A stretch of DNA of 64,000 bases from JAJXXT01 sp963764465. GTDB taxonomy: Bacteria; Pseudomonadota; Alphaproteobacteria; Acetobacterales; Acetobacteraceae. The notes under the pieces are model-generated. The model had not been told where the DNA came from, did not search any database, and saw only the letters and a program-made list of their open reading frames with translations. Location: assembly GCA_963764465.1 (NCBI GenBank), contig CAVXSO010000006.1:62001-126000 (forward strand). Reading direction: 5' to 3'. Numbering within the stretch: position 1 is the first letter of the stretch; the number at the start of each line of letters is the position of its first letter. A program made the translations under genes and the position numbers. Below are positions 52,350 through 59,830 of the stretch, piece by piece.

Positions 52350-53063
52350 CTACGGTGTCAGCCCGCGCTCCTTGCACCATTCCACGTAGAGCGCCTTCGT
52401 CGCCTCGTTCGGCGGATAGGTGCCGGGCAGGGGGGCGCCGCCGGCGATGCGCTCCTGCAGGAACATCTCCATGTGCTCCTGCGCCGCCGCATCCGCCGCG
52501 ATCTGGTCGGCGAGGTGGGCCGGCAGCACCACCACCCCGTCCGTGTCGCCCACCAGGATGTCGCCGGGATAGACCGCGACGCCGCCGCAGGCGATCGGCT
52601 GGTTGATGTCCACGGCATGGTGCATCGCCAGGTTCAGCGGGGCGGAGGGCCCGGCGCAGTAGACCGGCATCGGCAGTTCGGCGATCGCCGCGGCATCGCG
52701 CAGCCCGCCGTCGGAGACCATGCCCGCGACGCCGCGCTTCCAGAGCCGCGTCATCAGGATCTGCCCGCCGGAGGCGACGCGGGTTTCGCCCCTGCAATCC
52801 ATCACCAGCACGCAGCCCGCCGGCGCCGTCTCCACCGCCTTGCGCTGCGGGTGCTCGGGGTTGGCGAAGCCTTCCAGCACGTCGAGGTCCTCGCGCGCGG
52901 GGATGTAGCGCAGCGTCATCGCGGGCCCGACCATGTTCTCGCCGTAGCGCCCGAGCGGGCGCACGCCCTGGATGAAGACGTTGCGGAAGCCGCGCTTGAA
53001 CATCTGCGTCGTCAGCGTCGCGGTGCTGGCGCGCTTGAGGCGGGCGAGGGTGTCGGGGGTCAT
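52350..53063 (-). CDS. RraA-family protein (possible 4-hydroxy-4-methyl-2-oxoglutarate aldolase-type)
   Basis: 237 aa. RraA/dimethylmenaquinone methyltransferase-like fold: GPAMTLRYIPAREDLD, VLVMDCRGETRVASGGQILMTRLWKRGVAGMVSDGGLRDAAAI (the DGGLRD core binds Mg and an oxo acid in HMG/CHA aldolases), and VYPGDILVGDTDGVVVLP. Family members include RNase E regulators and pyruvate aldolases of aromatic pathways; the Arg/Asp set here fits the aldolase type better. It follows the LacI regulator on the same strand with its own promoter and operator. Substrate unknown. Confidence 0.8.
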   Translation of the reverse strand: MTPDTLARLKRASTATLTTQMFKRGFRNVFIQGVRPLGRYGENMVGPAMTLRYIPAREDLDVLEGFANPEHPQRKAVETAPAGCVLVMDCRGETRVASGGQILMTRLWKRGVAGMVSDGGLRDAAAIAELPMPVYCAGPSAPLNLAMHHAVDINQPIACGGVAVYPGDILVGDTDGVVVLPAHLADQIAADAAAQEHMEMFLQERIAGGAPLPGTYPPNEATKALYVEWCKERGLTP

Positions 53064-53097
53064 GCTGTTTCCTCCGTGCGTCGATCGCGGGCTTGCG

Positions 53098-53139
53098 ATG
53101 TTACCGATACCATCATAGTTTGCCGCCAGCGATGGGCAA
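53098..53139 (-). promoter_or_regulatory. Promoter and LacI-type operator of the RraA-like gene
   Basis: On the minus strand: TTGCCC (53139-53134), 16-bp spacer, TATGAT (53117-53112), then an operator-like near-palindrome ATGTTACCGATACCAT (53098-53113) across the -10 edge and start point. It resembles the GntR-type LacI-family operator (ATGTTACCGGTAACAT). The LacI gene lies immediately upstream, so repression by that protein is likely. Confidence 0.6.
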
Positions 53140-53183
53140 ACGGCGTTCGGCTTTGCCCCGCGGGGAGGGGCAATCGGGTGTCG

Positions 53184-54209
53184 TCACGTCGAACCGCGTG
53201 GCAGGATACGGAACGGGACGCGCACGCCGGGACCGGCGGCCGCCCCGGCCAGCCGTGCCAGCAGCAGTTCCGCCGCCTGCCGGCCGATCGCGTTGCCATC
53301 CACGCTCACGGTGGTGATGGGTGGCTCCGCCGCGCGCCCGGCGTCGAAATCGCCGAAGCCGCAGATCGCCAGCGCGTCCGGCACCTTGATGCCCAGCACC
53401 CGCGCCTCGGTCAGCGCGCCGAGGGCGATCAGGTCGGAACTGCAGAACAGCGCCGTGCGCCCGTGCAGTTGCGGCGCGATCTCGCGCAGCGCCTGGCGTC
53501 CCTCGGTGACGCTGGACGGCGCGGGCAGCCTTCGTGCCTCGATGATCTCGCCGCCGCCTTCCGCCGCCGCGCGCAGGAAGCCGCCGGCGCGCGCCTCGGC
53601 CCTGGGGTCGGAGGCGGCGAGCGCTGCAAAGCGCGCATGCCCGGCGGCAAGGAAGAATTTCGCGACCTCCCGCCCGACCTCCTCGTGGTCGAACCCCACC
53701 AGGCTGTCGAGTGCGGGGCCGGCATCCCAGATCTCCACCACCGGGATTCCCGCGGCGGCGAGCAAGCGCCGCGCGGCCTGGCCGTGGCGCGCGCCGGTCA
53801 GCAGCAGCGCGTCCGGCCTTCGGGCCAGCACCGCGGGCAGCATCGCCTCCTCGGCATCGGCGCGGTAGCCGGTGAGGGACAGCATCACGTGGTAGCCGGC
53901 CTGTGCCAGCCGGTCCGTGAAACCCTGCAACGGGGCGGAGAAGATCGGCGAGGCGATGGTCGGCACCATTGCCGCCACCATGCGCGAGCGGCGGCTGGAG
54001 AGGCCGCCGGCCAGCAGGTTGGGCACGTAGCCCATCGCCTTGATCGCGGCCCGCACCTTGCGCGCCGTCTCCGGCGAAACCCGCTCCGGCTCGTTGAGCA
54101 CGCGCGAGACCGTCATCGGCGCGACGCCCGCCGCCTGCGCCACGTCGGTGATCCGGACGTTCCTGCCGCGGCTGCGTCCGCGTCCTGCTTTCTTCGCCTC
54201 GCTCGCCAT
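53184..54209 (-). CDS. LacI-family transcriptional regulator (GntR-like)
   Basis: 341 aa from ATG 54209. N-terminal HTH and hinge: VRITDVAQAAGVAPMTVSRVLNEPERVSPETARKVRAAIKAMGYVPN; then a periplasmic-binding-protein-like sensor domain (MVAAMVPTIASPIFSAPLQG, ALFCSSDLIALGALTEAR, ICGFGDFDAG, VDGNAIGRQAAELLL). A basic stretch (KKAGRGRSRGRN) precedes the HTH. It lies between the divergent ABC importer and the RraA-like gene, whose promoter carries a matching operator. Ligand unknown, probably a sugar acid or related compound. Confidence 0.9.
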   Translation of the reverse strand: MASEAKKAGRGRSRGRNVRITDVAQAAGVAPMTVSRVLNEPERVSPETARKVRAAIKAMGYVPNLLAGGLSSRRSRMVAAMVPTIASPIFSAPLQGFTDRLAQAGYHVMLSLTGYRADAEEAMLPAVLARRPDALLLTGARHGQAARRLLAAAGIPVVEIWDAGPALDSLVGFDHEEVGREVAKFFLAAGHARFAALAASDPRAEARAGGFLRAAAEGGGEIIEARRLPAPSSVTEGRQALREIAPQLHGRTALFCSSDLIALGALTEARVLGIKVPDALAICGFGDFDAGRAAEPPITTVSVDGNAIGRQAAELLLARLAGAAAGPGVRVPFRILPRGST

Positions 54210-54303
54210 GCGCGCCACTGTGCACGACGCCCGCGCGCGGCGCCATGACCAACCACGACGTCCAACGTCCTGTTCAACGCCTCGTTCAACTTGGGGGGAA
54301 CCC

Positions 54304-55494
54304 ATGACCAGCCAGCTTTCCGCAACCCGCCGCAGCGTGATCGGCACGCTCGGTGCCGCCGTCGCCTCGGCCCCCTTCGCCGCGCGCGCTGCGATGCCGA
54401 TGCCGAAATCGCCGGTTCGCATCAACATCGTTGACGTCGCCGGCAATCTGCAGCTCACGCAGAAGGGCTTCGAGGCCTACGCCAAGTCGCACCCGAAATA
54501 CGTCTCCAACATCACCTTCTCGCAGGCGCCGGCGCCGGAACTGCCTGGCAAGATCAGGGCGCAGCAGGCCGCGGGCCAGGTCGACATCGACATCGTGCTG
54601 ACCGGCAACGACGCACTCGCCGCCGGCATCGAGTTGGGCATCTGGGAGCATCTCTATCCCAAGGACGCGGCCGACCTGCCCAAGGTGCCGGACGTGCTGA
54701 ACCCGCTGGCCAAGAAGCTCTATGTCGCGGCCCAGGGCCAGGGGGCGATCATCTCCTGCTGCCCGGGCGGCCCGATCTTTGAATACATGCCGGACCAGGT
54801 GAAGAAGGTGCCGACCACGGCGGCGGAGCTGCTGGACTGGGCGCGCGCCAACCCGAAGAAGTTCATCTACGCCCGCCCGGCGAACTCCGGCCCGGGCCGC
54901 GCCTTCATGATGGGCATGCCCTACATCCTGGGCGACAAGGACCCGAAGGACCCGAAGGGCGGCTGGGACAAGACCTGGGCCTATCTCGCGGAGCTCGGCA
55001 AGTACATCCAGTACTATCCGGGCGGCACCGTCGCGACGCTGAAGGAACTGGGCGACGGCACGCGCGCGATGATCGCGTCCCATGTCGGCTGGGACATCAA
55101 CCCGCGCGTCCTCGGCGTGGTGCCGAAGGAGGCCGAGATCTTCGCGCTGAAGGGCTTCCACTGGATCGGCGACAGCCATTTCATCTGCGTACCGACCGGG
55201 CTGAAGCCGGAGGCGCTCGCCGTGGTGCTCGATATCATCGACTTCATGTACGAGAAGCCGCAGCAGGCGCTGACCTACGACAAGGGCTATTTCTACCCGG
55301 GCCCGGTGGTCGAGGGTGTCACGCTCGCCATGGCGCCGCAGGAAAGCCAGGACGCGATCAAGGAATATGGCCGCAAGGTCTACGACACGCTGATCCCCGA
55401 CAACCCTCTCGAACTGCCGCTCGACCCCGGCCCGATGGTCTATGCGTTCAAGCGCTGGGACGAGCAGATCGGCGCGCATGTCGGTGGCAAGTAG
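54304..55494 (+). CDS. ABC transporter substrate-binding protein, Tat-exported
   Basis: 396 aa. A twin-arginine signal is visible at the N-terminus (TRRSVIGTLGAAVAS, cleavage after AARA near residue 29). Family 1 extracellular solute-binding fold as in spermidine/putrescine, thiamine or 2-aminoethylphosphonate importers: GQVDIDIVLTGNDALAAGIELG and RPANSGPGRAFMMG. First of an SBP-ATPase-permease-permease operon divergent from the LacI gene. Upstream DNA holds two GTTCAAC direct repeats and GGGGGGAACCC as ribosome site. Substrate not identifiable. Confidence 0.88.
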   Translation: MTSQLSATRRSVIGTLGAAVASAPFAARAAMPMPKSPVRINIVDVAGNLQLTQKGFEAYAKSHPKYVSNITFSQAPAPELPGKIRAQQAAGQVDIDIVLTGNDALAAGIELGIWEHLYPKDAADLPKVPDVLNPLAKKLYVAAQGQGAIISCCPGGPIFEYMPDQVKKVPTTAAELLDWARANPKKFIYARPANSGPGRAFMMGMPYILGDKDPKDPKGGWDKTWAYLAELGKYIQYYPGGTVATLKELGDGTRAMIASHVGWDINPRVLGVVPKEAEIFALKGFHWIGDSHFICVPTGLKPEALAVVLDIIDFMYEKPQQALTYDKGYFYPGPVVEGVTLAMAPQESQDAIKEYGRKVYDTLIPDNPLELPLDPGPMVYAFKRWDEQIGAHVGGK

Positions 55495-55497
55495 GCA

Positions 55498-56535
55498 GTG
55501 ACGCTGCACACGTTCCGGCGGCTGCGGCTCGAAGGCGTGGGCCGCAGCTTCGCCGGGCTCGATGCGCTGAGGGATGTGAACCTGGTGGTCGAGCGGGGCG
55601 AGTTCATCGCCCTGCTCGGCCCCTCGGGCTGCGGCAAGTCGACGGCGCTCAACTGCCTCGCCGGCCTGCTGCCGCTCACCGACGGCACGATCCACGCCGA
55701 TGACACGCGCATCGACGTGCTGCCGCCGGAGGATCGCGGCTTCGGCATGGTGTTCCAGAACTACGCGCTGTTCCCGCACATGACGGTCACCCACAATGTC
55801 GGGTTCGGCCTCAGGATGCAGCGCGTGGCGCGCGCGGAGATCGAGCGGCGGGTGGCCGCGGCGCTGAAGCTGGTGCGGCTGGAGAGCCAGGCGCACAAGC
55901 TTCCCGGCCAGCTTTCCGGCGGCCAGCAGCAGCGCGTGGCGATCGCGCGCGCGGTGGTGGTGGAGCCGCCGCTGGTGCTGATGGACGAGCCGCTCTCCAA
56001 CCTCGACGCCAAGCTCCGGCTCGAGATGCGCGGTGAGATCCGGCGCATCCACCAGCTCATCGGCAGTGCCACCGTCTATGTCACGCACGACCAGGACGAG
56101 GCGCTGTCGCTCGCCGACCGCATCGTCGTGCTGCGCGACGGCGTGGTGCGCCAGATCGGCACGCCGCAGGAGCTCTATGCCCACCCCGCGCATCGCGACG
56201 TCGCGGACTTCATGGGCTTCCGCAACATGATCCCGGCGAGCATCCAGGGCGGGCGGGCGCTGGTCGGCGCCGCCGCGATCGCGGCGCGGCCGATCGGCTC
56301 GGTGCCGGACGGCGCCGGCCTCATCGCCGTGCGGCCCGAGGACCTGGTGCCGGGCGCGGACGCGCCGCTTTCGGCCACGGTGCAGAGCAGCGAATACCGC
56401 GGGCGGGATTTCTACGGCGTCGCCACCATGGCGGACGGGGTGGAGCTGTTCTTCCGCGCCGACACGCGCCCCACCGCCGGGGAGACGATCCGCCTCGGGC
56501 CGGAGCCCGGGCGCGCGCTGCTGTACCCGGCATGA
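55498..56535 (+). CDS. ABC transporter ATP-binding protein (PotA/FbpC-type)
   Basis: 345 aa from GTG, 3 bp after the SBP stop. Walker A GPSGCGKSTALNCLAG, Q-loop MVFQNYALFPHMTV, signature LSGGQQQRVAIARAVV, Walker B PLVLMDEPLSNLDAKL, switch His in VTHDQDEAL. A C-terminal TOBE-like domain (about 240-345) follows. This is the importer type that energises spermidine/putrescine, iron(III) and 2-aminoethylphosphonate uptake. Overlaps the first permease start as ATGA. Confidence 0.92.
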   Translation: MTLHTFRRLRLEGVGRSFAGLDALRDVNLVVERGEFIALLGPSGCGKSTALNCLAGLLPLTDGTIHADDTRIDVLPPEDRGFGMVFQNYALFPHMTVTHNVGFGLRMQRVARAEIERRVAAALKLVRLESQAHKLPGQLSGGQQQRVAIARAVVVEPPLVLMDEPLSNLDAKLRLEMRGEIRRIHQLIGSATVYVTHDQDEALSLADRIVVLRDGVVRQIGTPQELYAHPAHRDVADFMGFRNMIPASIQGGRALVGAAAIAARPIGSVPDGAGLIAVRPEDLVPGADAPLSATVQSSEYRGRDFYGVATMADGVELFFRADTRPTAGETIRLGPEPGRALLYPA

Positions 56536-57410
56536 GCCATACGCCCCTGCGCGTCCGCCTCGCGGCGAAGGGTCTCGATGGCACCACGCTCCTCGTGGTG
56601 CCGGCGATCCTGATGGTGCTGGCGCTGTTCATCTACCCGTTCCTCTACGGGCTCTGGATCTCGTTCGTGCCGAAGACGGGGGGCATGTTCGACAACTACA
56701 CCCGCTTCTTCTCCAACCCGTACGATTTCGGAACGATCGCCAAGACACTGTGGATCGCGATCCCGGCGACGCTGGTCAATGTCATGGTCTCCGTGCCGGT
56801 GGCGCTCAGGGTCCGGCGGCTGCGGCACACGCGGCTCATCACCGCGGTCCTGGTGCTGCCGATCACGCTCGGCACGGTGCTGGTGGCACAGGGGCTGCTC
56901 ACCTATCTCGGCCCGCGCGGCTGGGTGAACCAGACGCTGCGGCTGGTCGGGCTCGCGGGCAGCCCGGTGATGCTCATCCACAATTACTGGGGCGTGTTCC
57001 TCTCGCTCGTCATCACCGGCTTTCCGTTCAGCTTCCTGCTGATCCTGTCGTTTGTCTCCGGCATCGACCCGTCGCTGGAGCGCGCCGGCGCGATGCTGGG
57101 GGCGCGCGCCGCGGCGCGGTTCCGCGCCATCCTGCTGCCGCTGCTGCTGCCGGGCCTGCTGATGGTGACGGCGCTTTCCTTCGTGCAGGCGTTCTCGGTC
57201 TTTCCCTCGGCGGTGCTGCTCGGCGAGCCCGCCGGCACCACGCGGGTGATCTCGGTCGTCGCCTATCACGACGCGTTCGAGGAGTTCGATTTCTCCAGGG
57301 CCTCGGCGGTGGCGATGGTGATGGCGGCGGTGCAGATCGGCGTCGTGCTGCTGCTGCTTGGCGCCCAGCGCCTCGTCTATCGCGGCCCCGCCGGAGGCGG
57401 CAAAGGATGA
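56532..57410 (+). CDS. ABC transporter permease 1
   Basis: 292 aa, six predicted membrane helices (TLLVVPAILMVLALFIYPFL first). The cytoplasmic coupling EAA loop reads RAGAMLGARAAARFRAILLPLLLP. Family BPD_transp_1, PotB/CysT-like. It begins within the ATPase stop codon. Forms a heterodimer with permease 2, predicted from the operon layout. The stop is 19 bp before the next ATG. Confidence 0.9.
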   Translation: MSHTPLRVRLAAKGLDGTTLLVVPAILMVLALFIYPFLYGLWISFVPKTGGMFDNYTRFFSNPYDFGTIAKTLWIAIPATLVNVMVSVPVALRVRRLRHTRLITAVLVLPITLGTVLVAQGLLTYLGPRGWVNQTLRLVGLAGSPVMLIHNYWGVFLSLVITGFPFSFLLILSFVSGIDPSLERAGAMLGARAAARFRAILLPLLLPGLLMVTALSFVQAFSVFPSAVLLGEPAGTTRVISVVAYHDAFEEFDFSRASAVAMVMAAVQIGVVLLLLGAQRLVYRGPAGGGKG

Positions 57411-57429
57411 CGGCGGGAGGCGGGACAGG

Positions 57430-58263
57430 ATGATGATGGTCGAGCGGCACGGCACCCTCTCGCGGCTATGGAACGTCGCGGTCTGGGCGCTGATGATCTT
57501 CTTCCTGGTCAATATCGGGCTGCTGATCGCAACCGTGGTGATCAACTCCTTCGCCTCGCGCTGGTTCGCGACCTGGCTGCCGCCCGCTGCCACGACGCGC
57601 TGGTACGTCTTCGCCTGGAACGAGTTCCAGTTGCCCGATGTGCTGATCGTGACCGCGGAGTTCGTCGCCACCGTCGTCCTGCTCTCCGGCCTGTTCGGCG
57701 TTCCCGCGGCCTATGCGCTGGCGCGGCGCGATTTCCCGGGCAAGCGCGCGATCATGGTGCTGTTCCTGCTGCCGATGATCGTGCCGCCCATCACGTACGG
57801 CATTCCGATGGCGACCGTGCTCTACCGGGTGGGGGCGGGTGGCCATCTCTCCGGCGTGATCCTCGCGAACCTCGTGCCCAGCGTGCCCTTCGTGATCCTG
57901 GTGATGATCCCGTTCGTGCAGCAGATCGATCCGCGCATCGAGGCGGCGGCGCGCATCTTCGGCGCGCGCACCCTGAGGCTCTTCGTCCATATCCTGCTGC
58001 CGCTGCTGGCACCCGGCGTGCTCGCGGCGCTGCTGCTGGTGCTGGTGCGCACCATCGGCATGTTCGAGCTGAGTTTCTTCACCTCGGGCCCCGGCAGCCA
58101 GCCGCTGGTCGTGGCGCTCTACTACGCCGTGTTCGCGGCCGGCATCCGGCCGAACCAGTCGATCGACGCGATGGCGGTGATCTACATGCTGGCCACGATC
58201 GTGTGGCTGCTGTTGGCGTTGCGGTTCGTGAATCCGATCCAGATCGTGGCGCGGGGGAAGTAA
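57430..58263 (+). CDS. ABC transporter permease 2
   Basis: 277 aa, six helices. EAA loop reads EAAARIFGARTLRLFVHILLPLLAPG. PotC-like, the partner of permease 1. Three ATGs in a row (57430, 57433, 57436) follow GGGACAGG, so the exact start is uncertain by two codons. Last gene of the importer operon. A GGCTCC/GGAGCC hairpin in the 52-bp gap to the convergent trpE may end both transcripts. Confidence 0.9.
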   Translation: MMMVERHGTLSRLWNVAVWALMIFFLVNIGLLIATVVINSFASRWFATWLPPAATTRWYVFAWNEFQLPDVLIVTAEFVATVVLLSGLFGVPAAYALARRDFPGKRAIMVLFLLPMIVPPITYGIPMATVLYRVGAGGHLSGVILANLVPSVPFVILVMIPFVQQIDPRIEAAARIFGARTLRLFVHILLPLLAPGVLAALLLVLVRTIGMFELSFFTSGPGSQPLVVALYYAVFAAGIRPNQSIDAMAVIYMLATIVWLLLALRFVNPIQIVARGK

Positions 58264-58282
58264 GGGCCGGGGCGCTGCGCCG

Positions 58283-58297
58283 GGCTCCACCGGAGCC
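58283..58297. terminator. Bidirectional hairpin between permease 2 and trpE
   Basis: GGCTCC - ACC - GGAGCC, a perfect 6-bp stem with 3-nt loop in the convergent gap, inside a longer GC-rich region that can also pair. No T-tract on either side. Placement suits a shared terminator. Confidence 0.45.
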
Positions 58298-58315
58298 TTC
58301 AGGCGCCGGGCCCGG

Positions 58316-59830
58316 TCAGACCGTTCCGCCGGCGGCGAAGCGTACCGCCTCTTCCGCCGCCAGGATCAGGGCGCGGGCTTTCTGGCGCGTTTCCTGCTCC
58401 TCGGCGTCGGGGTCGCTGTCCGCCACCACGCCGGCGCCCGCCTGCACGTACATCGTGCCGTCCTTGACCACCGCGGTGCGCAGCCCGATGCAGGTGTCCA
58501 TCGAGCCATCGGCCGCGAAATAGCCGACGCAGCCGCCGTAAATCCCGCGCCGCACCGGCTCCAGCTCCTCGATGATCTGCATCGCGCGCACCTTCGGCGC
58601 GCCCGTCAGCGTGCCCGCGGGGAAGCCCGCGACCAGCGCATCCAGTGCATCCAGCCCCTCGCGCAGCTTGCCCTGCACGTCGGACATGATGTGCATGACA
58701 TGGGAGAAGCGCTCGATCGCGAAGCTCTCCGTCACCTTCACGCTGCCGATCTCGGCGACACGGCCGACGTCGTTGCGCCCGAGGTCGAGCAGCATCAGGT
58801 GCTCGGCGCGCTCCTTGGGGTCGGCGAGCAGCTCCTTCGCCAGCGCCTCGTCCTCCTCGTGCGTCGCCCCCCGCCGGCGCGTGCCGGCGAGCGGGCGGAT
58901 GGTGACCGTGCCGTTGCGCAGCCGTACCAGGATCTCCGGGCTCGACCCCGCGATGCTGAAGCCGCCGAAATCGAGGAAGAACAGGAACGGCGCCGGGTTG
59001 ATCCGCCGCAGCGAGCGGTACAGCGCGAACGGCGGCAGCGCGAACGGCACGGAGAAGCGCTGGCTCGGCACGACCTGGAACGCGTCGCCGGCGGCGATGT
59101 ATTCCTTCGCGCGCAGCACCGCCGCCTTGAAGCTCTCGCGCGTGAAGTTGGATGCCGGCTCGGCCAGCGCCGGCAGCGAAACCGGCGGGGCCGCCATCGG
59201 CAGCGGGCGCGCCAGCGCCGCCTCGGCCTCCGCGAGGCGTGCCTGCGCCGCTTCCCACGCCGCCGCCGCCGAAACGCCGGCACGTGGATAGATCGGGGCG
59301 GCGAGCGTCAGCAGGTCCGACACATTGTCGAACACCGCATAGAGCGTCGGCCGCGCCAGCTGCGCCTCCGGCAGGCCGAGCGGGTCTTCGTTGCGATTCC
59401 CGACCGGCTCCATCAGCCGGACCATGTCGTAGCCGAGATAGCCGACCAGCCCGCCGCACATCGGCGGCACGCCCGCCGGCACGTCGAGCCGGCTCTCGTT
59501 GATCAGCGCGCGGAGGCTCTCCAGCGGCTTCGCGGCGTCGGGCACGAAGGCGAAGGGGGCTGCCTGCGCGTCGCGGTTGATTTCCGCCACCCCGCCGCGG
59601 CAGCGCCAGATGAGGTCGGGATCAAGCCCGATGATGGAGTAGCGCCCGCGCGCGGCACCGCCCTCGACGCTTTCGAGCAGGATCGTGTTCGGCTTGCCGT
59701 GCGCGAGCTTGAGGAAGGCGGCGACCGGCGTGTCGAGGTCCGCGACCAGGCGGCGCGTCAGCACCGCGCCGCGCCCGGCCTCGTAGCCCTCGCGGAATGC
59801 GGCGAAGCCGGGGGCCGGTGCCGCGTTCAC
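58316..59830 (-). CDS. trpE: Anthranilate synthase component I
   Basis: 504 aa. Makes anthranilate from chorismate with glutamine-derived ammonia (needs TrpG). N-terminal feedback motif NTILLESVEGG (LLES binds tryptophan), then chorismate-binding core: FSVPFALPPFALYRSL, PLAGTRRRGATHEEDEALA, LMLLDLGRNDVGRVAEIGSV, TLTGAPKVRAMQIIEELEP and IYGGCVGYFAADGSMDTCIG. Full length. The ATG overlaps the ppiD stop. trpG, D and C do not follow: the next gene is a convergent permease, so the trp operon is split. Confidence 0.95.
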   Translation of the reverse strand: MNAAPAPGFAAFREGYEAGRGAVLTRRLVADLDTPVAAFLKLAHGKPNTILLESVEGGAARGRYSIIGLDPDLIWRCRGGVAEINRDAQAAPFAFVPDAAKPLESLRALINESRLDVPAGVPPMCGGLVGYLGYDMVRLMEPVGNRNEDPLGLPEAQLARPTLYAVFDNVSDLLTLAAPIYPRAGVSAAAAWEAAQARLAEAEAALARPLPMAAPPVSLPALAEPASNFTRESFKAAVLRAKEYIAAGDAFQVVPSQRFSVPFALPPFALYRSLRRINPAPFLFFLDFGGFSIAGSSPEILVRLRNGTVTIRPLAGTRRRGATHEEDEALAKELLADPKERAEHLMLLDLGRNDVGRVAEIGSVKVTESFAIERFSHVMHIMSDVQGKLREGLDALDALVAGFPAGTLTGAPKVRAMQIIEELEPVRRGIYGGCVGYFAADGSMDTCIGLRTAVVKDGTMYVQAGAGVVADSDPDAEEQETRQKARALILAAEEAVRFAAGGTV

